Notes under the pieces: generated by a model
What the model was told of the DNA's origin: nothing
Database searches by the model: none
The model's input: the letters and a program-made list of their open reading frames with translations, nothing else
Shown here: positions 53,051 through 64,000 of the stretch, one piece after another
Layout: each line of letters starts with the position of its first letter
How positions within the stretch are numbered: position 1 is the first letter of the stretch
Position numbers and translations under genes: made by a program
NCBI GenBank assembly: GCA_017893485.1
Contig: CM030367.1
Location: 88,548,910 to 88,612,909, forward strand
Source of the DNA: Hemerocallis citrina
Taxonomy: Eukaryota > Streptophyta > Magnoliopsida > Asparagales > Asphodelaceae
DNA length: 64,000 nt
Direction: 5' to 3'

Positions 53051-55639
53051 TCACCTAGAAAAACATCACCGAGCTCCTTCGGTAAGGGGAGCCAACAAGC
53101 GACCATAGAGGCCTTCCGAGTCACAAGACTCGGGACGCATGGCAGTAGTCCACTCCATCCAAGGGGGACCTATGGGGGATTGTTCAATTCCTTTAGGAAA
53201 GCATTCCTCTGTGAAGTGAACTCAGTACATAATGTCCCCCCTCCTAAGAGTACTGGGGTCCTTGAACATTCTCATACCAAGACCTCGAAGGTGTTCGAAC
53301 ACCTCACTGCGACGCACTTGTAATCAACATATACATGGAAAATCATGAGGTGCGCCGCATCCAGGTAGATAACAGTGGCTTGGTAAACATCATCTTCTTG
53401 GATGTATTTGAGGGCCTTAAGCTCACACAGGACCTTCTCAAATCCGCCGGGTACACCAGTCACGCCCTGCTTCCCGTTATACGGAAACACATGCACGTAA
53501 CTACGGCCCATTGAATGATATAAGTTTCCAAACTCACATCATCCATAAGCTATAAAATGTAATCTCAACAATATGAAATGTAACTACAACCACACATGAA
53601 AGAAATAATCACATAAACATGAATGATCCACAAAATGTCTCATACATAACCAACATCTGGAAATCAAATAACTTCGGATCACCAAAGCCCGGTACAATGT
53701 GAGATAATAACAATACAAGAAATAAAATAAACATGATAATTGCAAGATAATTATTGAAGACTAAAGGTTCAACTCCATTCTCTAGAATACTTAATCGGTA
53801 AGTCATTCTGGCAGTCCTTCTCCTGCACCTGCAAGTTCATCATCTCGAGTTTGGGAAGAGGAACACTCGTTAGAGCAAGCAACAGGTCGCAAGTAGTACA
53901 AGCAAAAAGGGAACAAGAACAAGGATATAACAAAGAACAAGAATTATGAATATAGGAAAACAATCATGTAACAGAATATAATGGAAATACATAAATGGGG
54001 ATCATGTAACTTGACTCATAAAAAGGAATTGTATAACTTGAAACATGAAGTAGGTAAATGGAACTTCAATATGCACTCAATCGATGACAAGGAAATCATG
54101 CAAGGGAACATATCATGTAAACAGAAATCATGTAATGTGCTTAGTGTTAATCTTAAGTCTATCAATATTTTATCAATTCTATCTAATGCACGCAATCCTG
54201 CGTCCCATACCACAGATTTCGGGTGCATACAAAAATGTTAACGTTTAGGCTCTAATGGTGAATCTATAGGGTCATATACTCAAGTCTTCCAGTGACTTGA
54301 CAGTAATCATTTCCTATCGTGTCATGTAACCAGAACCACATCATACCATGTAACCATATACAAAGTCACTATTACGGGAAACACGGCCCCCCTTCCAAGT
54401 ATACTTTCGTAGATTATCCACTATTAGATTCTTTCCATTATTACCCCGTCTTGTTATACTTTTTACAATAATTATCATGAACATGCACAATGAGAACGGG
54501 TGTCTGGACAGGACCAAGGAGTATCAAGGGATATGAAATGCATGATATGCAAGTTAATTAATTAAATGCAAGAAATAAATATATTTACAATCATTGACAT
54601 GAAGTTACAATTCTGGACAGCAATATGTTGTTGTGCAAAAATCCACTTTCCCATTGCTACAGGAAAGCGAATATGGTAATGTCAGAGGTTCCAGAAAGTA
54701 GACTTCATGCCGGTTCCAACGAATATTCACATGACATATTGTAATAACAGAAACTAGGTCAACCATAGTTCTTTACTGAACTACTGTTTAAGTAGCAGCT
54801 TAGGGTCAACTTCTTATATGTATAAATCGACTGAAAAATTATTCTAAAATCTCATTAAAAAATCATAAATAAATTTCTAATCATGTTTAGTAACAAACTG
54901 ATAAATATCAGTCTTGATTATACATTTAGATTGATATTTAAATTAGTTAATCGAGAAGACACGCTTCAAAATAGTAATATGGAATTAAAAACGTCACAAT
55001 ACTAAAAATAGTATATCTTGCAAACTATACATCAGATTTCAAATCCGCCGGAAGTTATAGAAACTAGACACAGTGTGCTACAATTTTCATTTAATAAGTT
55101 TTAGGTAATATCATTAGTAACTTGGCCGAATTCTCACTCCAAGTTGGAGCAGATGACAGTCTAAAAATATACTAAGTTGCTTTTAACAATCTTTCATTTG
55201 CAAGTGTATAGTTTTTATGATTAGAACTGAGCGTAAAACTACATTTAGACATCAGCATGGTTCTAATATTAACATGAAAAACATTAGCACATTAACGGTA
55301 TTAAACTACAAATGCAATCATATGATCTTATACAAATACAACTCATTCAATCACCATTTCTTGCACTATCTCGTGCCTCTAGTTTGTGTTCATGTAATAC
55401 ATGCATATATAAATGGATCTTCATGATTTATTATGACTTTTGGATGGGTTAAAGTCAAATGAAATGGTGAACAAGGGATAGTTCAAATTCAAATCATACA
55501 TGAAGGCAACAGAAAAGATTAATAACATGCAAGAAGGAAACTATTTGTGGAATCAAGCCAAGCTTGTACGGGAACAAGAAGAGTGTACAAGGGATACTTT
55601 TCTTTTAGATGATGACTTCGAATGTGAAAGAATAACGGG

Positions 55640-56460
55640 ACGAGAGTCCCGATGGAAACATGTGCAAATTACGTACACAATGACACGTGCAAAGCACAGG
55701 ACGACAACACGTGCAACACAACGGCGACACACGAGACAACAACAACAGCAAGCGGAAATGACAAGATCGACAACAACAGCAAGATTGACGGCAACAACAG
55801 CGAGAGCCACGACAACAACAAAAGGCGAGGGCTGCGCGAGACAGAGGAGGAAAGGGGTGATGGCGGTTGCTGGCGTTGGGTTGTTCGGGGTGGCAGGCTG
55901 AGGGGAAGGAGGGGGCGGTCGATGGTGGAGGTGATGGCTGTGAGGGCGGCGCTTGGGTTCGCAGCAATGGCAGGAGGCAGTGCCAAGGCATCGGGGTGCT
56001 TCAAGGTGGTGCGGCAAGCGGCAGGAGGAAGGCGAGGTGGTATCGCATGGGGACAGTGGTTACTAAGTCGAGGGTGGAGCAGGTGATGGAGGTGGTCGCT
56101 GTGGCGGGATGAGGTGGTAGGGTGCAGCGGCTTCGTGGGTCAACGAGGTGACGGAAGACAGCGGTAATGGAGCTCAGAGGAAGGTCGCGGGGATTGACGG
56201 AGAGCGGCAGCGATGGCAGCGGAGGAGTGTCGAGGGAGGTTGAAGGCGAGCGACGGGGGATGGCGACGAAGAGGGCGATGAGGATGAGAGCGGAGGAGGA
56301 AGACGATGGTGGTTGGTGAGGGTTGACGAGGCAATGGCGGAGGGCGGATGAGGAGGAGGGCTCGGAGGTCATCACGGATGTGATGGCGATGGCAGCGAGC
56401 GGGAGGCTCGAGCGAAAGGTTGGCGATGGAGTGGTGACGAGTTCCTCTGTTTCAGAACAG
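55640..56460 (-). other. G-rich low-complexity part of the solo LTR
   Basis: GGAGG- and GGTGG-rich on the + strand. It yields several overlapping open frames on both strands with Pro/Ser/His-rich products. No protein family is recognisable, and it lies entirely inside the solo LTR. Confidence 0.6.
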
Positions 56461-56461
56461 G

Positions 56462-56463
<2 letters not shown>

Positions 56464-56514
<51 letters not shown>
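56464..56514. repeat. (GA)n microsatellite
   Basis: About 24 GA units within the solo LTR; CT-rich on the LTR sense strand. Confidence 0.95.
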
Positions 56515-56517
<3 letters not shown>

Positions 56518-57088
56518 GTTGGGGGAGAGAGAGTGCAGGGGGGGGGTTTATTATTAGTTTATAAAATATATTAATGGGTGTTTAATAGGGGAAATTACTT
56601 TAGGGCTAGTGGGGTAGGTTATAAGAGTTGATTAATAGCTTTGATGATGTTGTAAATAGGTGAGTGTGGGGTGAGTTATAATATGAAGAGTTGGGGGGGG
56701 GGGGGGGGGGGGTGGATTTGGTTGTTGTGTTTTTATTTGGGTTTTGGGTAGACAATAGGACATGGGCTTCAGTTGTGGGCTCACAATAAAATAAGGAATT
56801 AATTTGTAGAGTGGACTAGGAGATTGAACTCAATTAAAACAAAATAATATATATAAAAGGTGATTTAGAATAGGACTTGTTTTTGGGGAAAAGTTGGGCC
56901 TAACTCATGATTTAAAATATCAACAATAATAATACAAAGTATGGGCTTGGGTTTCTTTTACAAAAATAAATAAAAATAATGATAAGATTTGGGTTGGGAT
57001 TTTAATATATGGGCTTCATATAATAAATAATAATAATAAAAGAAAGATTAAAATCTATGGGTTTTCACAAATTAATAAACAATCAAGA

Positions 57089-57125
<37 letters not shown>

Positions 57126-57614
57126 TATAACAAAATAGGATTTTGGTTTAACACATTTATTAAAATAATATAGATTTAAATTCTGGGTTATAAAAATATA
57201 ATTGAATATCTAAAAGAAAGGAATTAGATTCAATAGAATAGTAGGATTCATTTGGGAAATTGAAGTTCGGAAATACGAAGAAAAGAAAAATAAATACAAA
57301 TCCGTATAAATGGGGATGGAGGTTACAACACCCTTCATGGATTCTTCGGAGGCCGGTCAAGATTGAAGGAATAGTCACCCTCGCTGTGACCGTGGGCAAA
57401 GCTCCAGCCACTCATAAAAAAGCACTCGCCTTCATGGTTGTCAACATGAAGTCCGCTTACAACGCCATCTTTGGTAGCTTGAGGCTAGCATCCCTTCAAT
57501 TCCACATGAAGATGAAGATCCCTACAATAGTAGGGGCAGGGGAAGCCAAGAAGCTTCTCGGGCATGTTACAAAGCCACAATTGTAACATCCCGTAATTTC
57601 TAAAATAGCTAGTA

Positions 57615-57657
<43 letters not shown>

Positions 57658-57660
<3 letters not shown>

Positions 57661-57822
57661 AAAAAGGGGTATGAGCAACTTGCTCATTTAGTAAATGAGC
57701 AATTGGTGATGTGGCATGCATGTGATTGGATAATCATTAAAAGAGTTAGTTGTCCATTGTATGCATGCCACATAATCAATTGCTCATTTACTAAATGAGC
57801 AAGTTGCTCATATCCCTTTTAC

Positions 57823-57824
<2 letters not shown>
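57658..57824. mobile_element. palindromic MITE, copy 2 (167 bp)
   Basis: Terminal inverted repeats of about 48 bp, from GGGAAAAAGGGGTATGAGCA to the complementary TGCTCATATCCCTTTTACCC, with TA dinucleotide arrays on both sides. Absent from the sister LTR at 58709, so it inserted after the mini LTR element. Confidence 0.9.

Positions 57825-57901
<77 letters not shown>
57825..57901. repeat. (TA)n microsatellite
   Basis: About 38 TA units directly right of the MITE. A shorter TA run (57616-57657) lies to its left. Confidence 0.95.
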
Positions 57902-57905
<4 letters not shown>

Positions 57906-57994
57906 GGGTTGATAGCATAGGTTGTAAGTAAGTGGAAATGAGGGGGGCCCCACCAGTTGAGAAACAAAGCAACAGATGTGTTGTCCTTGTTGAG

Positions 57995-58083
57995 TGACGT
58001 CACGATGATGTCATCATGTGGGGGGGGGGGGGCCACCACCTGGGATGTATGAGAGACAGTAGGTGCTCTCTTTGATGACGTCA
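57995..58083 (+). promoter_or_regulatory. paired TGACGTCA motifs in the mini LTR
   Basis: TGACGTCA at 57995-58002 and 58076-58083. The sister LTR keeps one at 58875-58882 and a one-base variant near 58935. This palindrome is a classic bZIP binding core, and its location in an LTR suggests a promoter role. Confidence 0.4.
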
Positions 58084-58371
58084 ACGTGGCACAAGGGGGG
58101 GGGGGCACATTTCGGGGGCTGCCCTGTGTGTGCACACGAGATTTGAGGAGGGGGGGGGGTATGGGAGTAGTTCCATATCGGGAATACGATAGAATAAAAT
58201 AAAATTAAAATAATATTGCCTATGATCAAGAGTCACCAATCCAGTCAACCACCTTTTGAGAGGCAACCTGTGGTGGGCAGTTGTACTATACTATAAATAA
58301 TTTGTCTGATAAATTGTATAAAATTGTCTGAGCTAGAGGTAGGGGCGTTACAAATGGTATCAGAGTCGACT

Positions 58372-58640
58372 TTCGACACCGAGTGTGGGGCATGTCTATA
58401 TAGTCGGGCAGCAGATTCCGGGACTATAGACCTAGTCGGGCGGTAGATTCCGGGACTGTGGTGAGCCCTCAATTAAATTCGGGACTGTGATTGATCGGGC
58501 GGTGAATTCCGGGATCATGATTAGTCGGGCGGATAGGAGGACAACTCATTAAATCTGGGATTATGATTGATCTGGCGGTCGATTTTGGGATCATGATTAA
58601 TCGGCCGGATAGAAGAGCAGATGCTCTACAGTGGCTAGAA
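58372..58640 (+). repeat. degenerate short repeats inside the mini LTR element
   Basis: Copies of AGTCGGGCGG/GATCGGGCGG followed by ATTCCGGGACTGTG or TTGGGATCATGAT, every 35-60 bp. No open frame; this fills most of the interior between primer site and polypurine tract. Confidence 0.75.
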
Positions 58641-59185
58641 AGTAGATCCTGCACTAGACTGTGCATGCTCCGTGCTCAGCGAGGACGCTGATTTCTATAG
58701 GGGGTGTATGTAGCATTCCATAATTTCTAAAATAGCTAGTATGATATATGATATGTGTGTGTGTGTGTGTGCTGATGGCATAGGTTGTAAATAAGTGGAA
58801 ACGAGAAACGAGGGGGGCCCACCAGTTGAGAAACAAAGCAACAAATGTGCTATTCTTGTTGGGTGGCATCACGATGACGTCACCATGTGGGGGCCACCAC
58901 TCGGGCTGTATGAGAGACAGCAGGTGCTCTTTCTGATGACGTCGACGCGACACATGGGGGGGGGGAGGGGGGGCTACATTTCGAGGGCTACCCTGTGTGT
59001 GTACACAAGATTTGGGGAGAGGGGTATGGGATTAGTCCCATATCAGGAATACAATAGAATAAAATAATATTAAAATAATAATGCCTATGATCAAGAGTCA
59101 CAATCCAGTTAACCACCTTTTGAGAGGCAATAATTTGTCTGATAAATTGTATAAAATTGTCTAAGCTAGGGGCAGGGGCATTACA

Positions 59186-60120
59186 ATAATAGGGGGCTCG
59201 GTCCTCCCGCTTGATGCCATGGAGCCCTTGCAAGATAGGGGACGAGCCAGCTCCGAGCCTGTAGACAAACTAAAAGAAATCCCTTTCTCCGAAGGGGATA
59301 AATCCAAATATTTTCGAGTAAGTAAGGCTCTTCCCCACCAAGTAAAAAGCAACTCATTGCTTGCATAAGGGGGAACCAAGACCTGTTCGTTTGGATCACT
59401 TCTGACATGTCGGGCATCTCCGAAGATCTCATCGTGCACCGCTTGAGCGTGAACCCGGACATCAAGCGTGCACCGCCTGAGTGTGAACCCGGACATCAAG
59501 CCAATCAAAAAAAGTGTCGTAAGTTTGCCCTCGACATGCAGTAAGAAGTTAGGGAGGAAGTTGAGAAGCTCCTAGCCACCCGCTTCATTCAAGAAGTTAG
59601 CTACCCCAAGTGGCTAGCGAATGTGGTAATGGTAAAGAAAGCCAATGACAAGTGGAGAATTTGCATAGACTTCATTGACCTCAACAAGGCTTGTCCGAAA
59701 CTTCTACCTAGCATATACGCATTGGTTGACGCCACCTCTGGCCATGAACTCTTAAGCATCATGGACAACTTTTCGAGATACGACCAATACAAATATTTCC
59801 ACTAGACACCCCTAAGAGGTCCTTCATCACCGACCAATGACTCTACTGCTACCAAGTCACGCCCTTCAGGTTGAAGAACGCCGGAGCTACATACCAACGC
59901 TTGGTGAACCAAGATTTCAATGAGAAAATCATCCAAAACATGGTAGTCTATGTGAACGGTATGCTCATCAAGAGCCTCAAGAAAGAGGATCATATCCCCG
60001 ATCTCCAAGAAGCGTTTCATGTACTGCGGAGACACAATATGAGACTGAAACTCTCGAAATGTGCCTTCGGGGTCTTCTCAGGAAAGTTCTTAAAGAGGAA
60101 TCGAGGCCAACCCTGAAAAG
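59186..60120 (+). pseudogene. RT of the second Tat element, degenerate
   Basis: The linker GDKSKYFRVSKAL (about 59297) matches DDKSKHFRV of the intronic element. RT motifs: RFIQEVSYPKWLANVVMVKK, WRICIDFIDLNKACPK, TSGHELLSIMDNFSRYDQ, NAGATYQRLVN. The active site reads YVNGML (about 59948) instead of YVDDML, so both catalytic Asp are gone. Stops lie at 59802 and elsewhere. Confidence 0.88.
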
Positions 60121-60720
60121 ATCATAGCCATACTCGACATGTCTCCTTCATCTACAATCAAAGAAGTCCAAAAGCTCACAGGGTGCCTTGCCACAATTAG
60201 GCACTTCCTCTCCAAGTCTGGGGAGAAGTGCCTCTCATTCTTCAAAGCTCTCCGAGGAGCAAAGAATTTTGAGTGTGGAGAAGAACAACAAGTAGTCTTT
60301 GAATGCCTCAAAGCACACCACGTCAATCCCCCACTCCTTAGTAAGCCAAAGTCGGAAGATGTCATCTACCTTTACTTGGCTACTTCAGATCAGACCCTTG
60401 TGCCATCTTGGGAAGAAGACAGAGTATAGAAGCCCATCTATTATGTGAGCGAAGTATTTCACAATGTCGAGCTTCGATACTCAAAAAATGAAGAAGATGC
60501 CATCTTGCTAGTCACAGTCGCTCAAAAGCTCCGCCCCCTACTTCCAAGCGCACTCCATCCGAGTCTTCACTGACTAGCTACTTAAGCAAGTACACCACAA
60601 GCCAGAGAGCTCTGGGATACTTATGAAATGGTATATTGATTTGAGCAACATAATATCACTTATCGACTGAGAATGACAATCAAGGCTCAGGCCTTAGCTG
60701 AATTCATCGTTGAGAGCATT
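60120..60720 (+). pseudogene. RNase H of the second Tat element
   Basis: Connection and RNase H segments: KLTGCLATIRHFLSKSGEKC, FECLKAH, KPIYYVSEVFHNVELRYSK and AEFIVESIILDPPEE are readable with several frame changes. Confidence 0.75.
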
Positions 60721-60759
60721 ATCCTTGATCCCCCCGAGGAAGGAGAAAACTCCTTACTT

Positions 60760-61382
60760 TAGAGCATCTATGTAAATGTGTCCTCCTACCTCAAAGGGAG
60801 CAGAGCTGGAGTCATCTTGCTTGGTCTTGACGAGTTCATTCTCCAATATTCGCTACGCCTTAACTTTCCAGCCTCTAACAACGAGGGTGAGTATGAAGAC
60901 TTCATCACCGGACTCCTCTTAGCACGAAAAGCAGGGGCACGAAGGGCCAGGGTGTTCAACGACTCTCAACTGGTAGTAAATCAAATCCGAGGTGACTATG
61001 AAGCCAGAGATGACCGCATGATCAAATACTTGGCCTATGTGAAGAAGCTCATGTCCACATTTAAAGAAGTCGAAGTCACTTGCATCTCACACGAGGTAAA
61101 CGGCAAGCAGATGCCCTCTCTAAGTTAGCCTCATCATCGTTCGATGGACTCAACCATACTGTGCTCATTGAGGTCCTACTCAAGCCAAGCATCAAAGAGG
61201 AGACAATGGAGTTCATGTTTGTCACCCCCCAAACACCTGAAGATTGTTGTATCAAACCCTTCATCGACTTCCTCGACAAGGGAGTCCTCCCTTTGGACCC
61301 AAAAGAAGCAAGAAAGATCCGGGTGAGGGCTAAAAGGTATACACTCGTCGAAGGAGTCCTTTACAAGCGCTCCTACTCCTAG
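60760..61382 (+). pseudogene. archaeal-type RNase H of the second Tat element
   Basis: Tat-specific second RNase H: SIYVNVSSYLKGSRAGVILL (the first Asp is now Asn), FPASNNEGEYEDFITGLLLA, VFNDSQLVVNQIRGDYEARD. After a frame change comes KRQADALSKLASSSFDGL. Parallel to residues 85-205 of the intronic element's open frame. Confidence 0.85.
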
Positions 61383-61807
61383 GTGGTTGGACAATCATAC
61401 TTACGATGTCTCTCCCCTGAAGAGGAAAATTATGCTCCCAAAGAGGTACACGAAGGAATAGGCTGCAACCATCTAGGTACAAGGACTCTCACACGAAATA
61501 TTCTCAATCATGGATACTATTGGCACATTCTCTTCAACGATGCCCAAGCATACGTCCGCCAATGCATCCCTTGCCAGAAGTACTCCTCCATCAACTGGGT
61601 GCCCCAAGCCAGTCTCAGCTCCATGTCAAGCTCCATCCCCTTCCCCATATGGCAATGGACTTACTCGGACCATTTCCTCTCGCTACAGGATAGCAAAACT
61701 CCCTAGTGGTAGCCATCAACTACTTGACAAAGTGGGTCAAGGCAGAACCACTAGCTTCTTTTACAGAGCATAAGGTTCAAAAACTCTTCTGGAAGAACAT
61801 AGTCTGT
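61383..61807 (+). pseudogene. integrase N-terminus of the second Tat element, cut by an LTR
   Basis: The HHCC zinc region is complete here: HEGIGCNHLGTRTLTRN then CIPCQKYSS. The core begins near 61650 and is cut at 61807 (KNIVC) by the next LTR. Confidence 0.83.
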
Positions 61808-62160
61808 TGTCACACCCCGCTTCCCAAAAAGAGAATACGGAATACAGATACGTGACTAAGCCCAGCGAATGATTTTTATCATCCATAAGCTGTTCAGAAT
61901 CTTTACAACATTTCACAAGAATAATCAGAGTCGGATGCAAGAAAAGTCAACCACATATGCATAATCGAATCAAATATACCAACAAAAATTTACTTGAAAC
62001 CAAAATATAATAATCTCAAATAAATCAGATCTGAACAAGTTAATTATCCTGGGTCACATCCCCAAATACAAAATAAATCCAAGTATCAAATACAATTGTT
62101 CAAATAAGCAACAGGAACTAATAATAGCAAAAACTCCAGCAAATAATATCTCATATCACC
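61808..62160 (-). mobile_element. LTR fragment of the same family as the 53458 solo LTR
   Basis: TGTCACACCCCGCTTCCC at 61808, read as the 3' end of a minus-strand LTR (GGGAAGCGGGGTGTGACA). Similarity to 53458-53560 continues for about 100 bp. It is interrupted at 62161 by another LTR, and its far end is not in the window. Confidence 0.7.
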
Positions 62161-64000
62161 TGTAACACCCCACATTTTTGTTTTAATTAAAAATGCATTT
62201 TTTTTTCAAAATTTTGCACGTATGATGCACGTACTAATTTATCCATCTATTTTCTTACTCTCATTTACTATTTTTGCATGCATAATCTTTATTTATCCTT
62301 TTTATTAAACCCATGGACCTAAAGAAAGATTCTAGCCCATTAGGAGAGCCAACTAGAATAATTAATTAAATTAAAAGAAAGCCCATGGGACAAGTCCATT
62401 AATTAAATTCAAATTTAAGTTGTGCATGGACTCATACATGACATGTAACAACTTTTAATACATATTTTTAAACTATAGAAGTTGTATTAATTTTTGTGCA
62501 TGTGTGTGCACTAGTGCACAACAAGTGCACGCGGAATGTGAAGAGCCAAGAAGGGTGGCCGGTTTATAGAGAGATGGGGGGGGGGGGGGTTGAGTTTTGA
62601 AGGGTTGGAAAGATGAAGAGTTGAGAGTTTTAGGAGTTAGGATCTTGAAGAGTTGAAAAATTAAGAGAGCAATTTATTAGGTGGAAATTTATGCAAATTA
62701 AACCCTCACACTGACCTATAAATACACCCTCATTTCTCCTTCTCTTGTCACACCTAAACTAAACAAAATTTAGAGAGAAAAAGAAAGAGAGAAAGAAAGT
62801 ACCTTTGTGCTTTGGAGGCTTGCTAGGAGGAGAAGGACAAGGAGATGCTAGTTGGAGCTAGGAGCTAGAAGAGGTCTCTTCATTTGTGATTTTTTATTTT
62901 TCATAGAGGTGGGTGATTTCTTACTTTCTAATGTAGAGAATGCATGCTAAAAACTATAAATGAGTAGTACAAATTGAATTTGATGTGAAATATGCAGATA
63001 AAATCCATGCTAGTGTAATATGCCATGAATGAGAATAAGCTTGTGGTGATTAAATAAATAATAGCCACCTTGTTAATTAAAAAGAAGATTTTGATTAAAG
63101 AATTAATACTATGAATCATGTTAGAATGTTTGTAAATTTATGCATGTCGAATGTGTGATTTGTATGAAAATTTGTTGAAGAATGTTATATTCAATATATG
63201 TTTTAGAGTCATGATGATTAAGAAAGAAGAAAGAAAGAAAAACAAATTTAGTTATTGCCATGAAACATATTGACTTATGTTGAAAATACAAATTTTTGCA
63301 TAATAGAATTTTCTTGAGATATTCATGGTTGATTAAGAGGCATGTTTGGTTTTATTACTAAAATTTAATTAGTATATTGGAGTACATAAACTAGTTCTAA
63401 TGAATATAATTCTTAAATTCGAGTTTTGAGAAAATGTAAATTAGTATGTAAAAATGAAAAGGAAAATGATTTAAAATGGAAATATATTTTTTTAAGTAAA
63501 TTGAAACTTGTTAGTTGCTATTTTAAAATTCATCTCAGTTCAAAAAGAGAAGTTTATTTCAATATCTTAAAAGATTGAATCATTGGATAAACAAGTTTTT
63601 CGAAAAAAGAACCAATTACTGAACAGTATGAACAAAAGTATATTAATACAATTCCTAAACAGAAATCACACTTGGACTTACTGGTAAGCCAGTGCACCAC
63701 TGAGCGTACTGTTTGTAAGAGATCTTGGGTTCGAAACTTGATAGTCACATTTTAAGCCCAGTATTTGGGGTTTTCAGTATGATTATTTGACACAAAATCC
63801 AAATGGACTTTATGGCTAGCGTGACTGGGCTTGGGTTCTTGCTGTTGTCTCAGCTGAGGTTCAGGGTTCGAAACTTGATAGTCACATTTTATTTTGATTC
63901 ACTTAATTGAAATCTGAAACCAGAAGCCCAGTATTTGGGGTTTTCGGTATGATTATTTGACACAAATTCCAAATGGACTTTATGGCTAGCGTGACTGGGC
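62161..64000 (+). mobile_element. 5' part of another long LTR (chromovirus type)
   Basis: Starts TGTAACACCCCACATTTTTG, like the LTRs at 13129 and 21043. TATA box TATAAATA at 62717-62724, then a GA-rich transcript leader. The LTR end, primer site and target duplication lie outside the window. No coding sequence was recognised. Confidence 0.65.
63730..64000. repeat. direct duplication at the window end
   Basis: GTTCGAAACTTGATAGTCAC recurs at about 63730 and 63867. The following 100 bp (GCCCAGTATTTGGGGTTTTC ... CTAGCGTGACTGGGC) is nearly identical in both. The second copy has about 35 extra bases after the first 30. Confidence 0.85.

Larger units (their letters stand above)
53458..57327 (-). 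mobile_element. solo LTR (3870 bp) inserted in the Tat protease
   Basis: Target duplication ACACC (53453-53457 and 57328-57332). On the minus strand it starts TGTAACCTCC and ends GCAGGGCGTGACT; the last A of the expected CA has become T. No internal retroelement genes. Belongs to the same family as the LTR starting at 61808 (shared GTCACRCCCYGCTTCCC and CATCATCCATAAGC). Confidence 0.87.
53320..57580 (+). pseudogene. protease of the second Tat element, split by a solo LTR
   Basis: The left part reads RIQVDNSGLVNIIFL near 53355 (active-site region; Ser-Gly replaces Gly-Ser) and stops at GYT (53457). The right part resumes after 57332 with LHGFFGGPVKIEGIVTL and FMVVNMKSAYNAIFG. Removing 53458-57327 and one ACACC copy joins GYT to LHGF, matching GYTLHGFSG in the intronic Tat element. 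Confidence 0.85.
57582..59185 (+). mobile_element. non-autonomous mini LTR retrotransposon (1604 bp)
   Basis: LTR 57582-58352 (TGTAACATCCC ... GGGGCGTTACA), primer site TGGTATCAGAGTC at 58355-58367, a 356-bp interior without coding capacity, polypurine ATAGGGGGTGTA, LTR 58709-59185 (TGTAGCATTCC ... GGGGCATTACA). Target duplication ACAAT/ATAAT has one mismatch. It is inserted between protease and RT of the second Tat element. Its 5' LTR is longer because it holds a MITE and TA repeats. Confidence 0.9.
50521..61807 (+). mobile_element. second + strand Tat element, 5' LTR to integrase, heavily nested
   Basis: 5' LTR 50521-51330, then gag, protease, RT, RNase H, archaeal-type RNase H and the integrase zinc region up to 61807, where another LTR begins. 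Interrupted by a solo LTR (53458-57327) and a mini LTR element (57582-59185). Its right end is outside the window, so no target duplication can be checked (left flank CTAGC). All genes are degenerate. Confidence 0.9.

Noticed and set aside
55500..56574. Several overlapping open frames on both strands
   Set aside because: They lie wholly in a G-rich low-complexity part of a solo LTR and match no domain.
63660..63745. tRNA gene
   Set aside because: Only B-box-like and weak A-box-like stretches are present; no cloverleaf can be drawn.

Overview
This is nuclear DNA from a flowering plant. It has spliced genes with plant-type introns, Ty3/gypsy LTR retrotransposons of the Tat and chromovirus groups, a LINE, hAT elements, Harbinger-like MITEs and a Helitron. 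The single recognisable host gene is FIS1 (mitochondrial/peroxisomal fission 1), on the + strand in five exons between 25060 and 49241. It encodes 164 residues with no internal stop. Its sequence looks somewhat monocot-like, but the species cannot be fixed from this window.

Region by region. (1) 1-4540: left-truncated, reverse-oriented Tat-type element with an LTR at 3921-4540, a degenerate gag start, and a large 116-bp tandem array interrupted by a 114-bp array. (2) 4553-4724: palindromic MITE, followed by about 1.3 kb of AT-rich simple repeats. (3) About 7.2-24.8 kb: decayed LINE (possible ORF1, endonuclease, reverse transcriptase, C-terminal zinc-binding region). It is interrupted by a hAT element (8248-9764, TSD CTGACCAC) and by a 10.7-kb chromovirus (13129-23850, TSD AGGAT). 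The chromovirus integrase carries a 465-bp Helitron. (4) 25.0-49.2 kb: FIS1. Intron 1 is 21.2 kb, mostly a 14.3-kb Tat element (25410-39692, TSD CTTAC), a MITE and a 3.86-kb solo LTR that itself holds another MITE. Intron 2 contains a 1.1-kb hAT element ending 29 bp before exon 3. (5) 50521 to about 61.8 kb: a second + strand Tat element. A 3.87-kb solo LTR sits in its protease, a 1.6-kb non-autonomous LTR element (with a second copy of the palindromic MITE) sits downstream, and another LTR sits in its integrase. The window ends inside a further LTR.

Most insertions were placed to the base by target-site duplications. In several cases removing the insert restores the reading of the interrupted gene, so the order of events can be read. 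All transposon protein genes seen are broken by stops, frameshifts, deletions or catalytic substitutions; FIS1 is the only intact gene. The most unusual part is inside the intronic Tat element: an antisense gene set with its own TATA box and short introns, flanked by two arrays of 113-bp repeats that appear to derive from one 57-bp unit.
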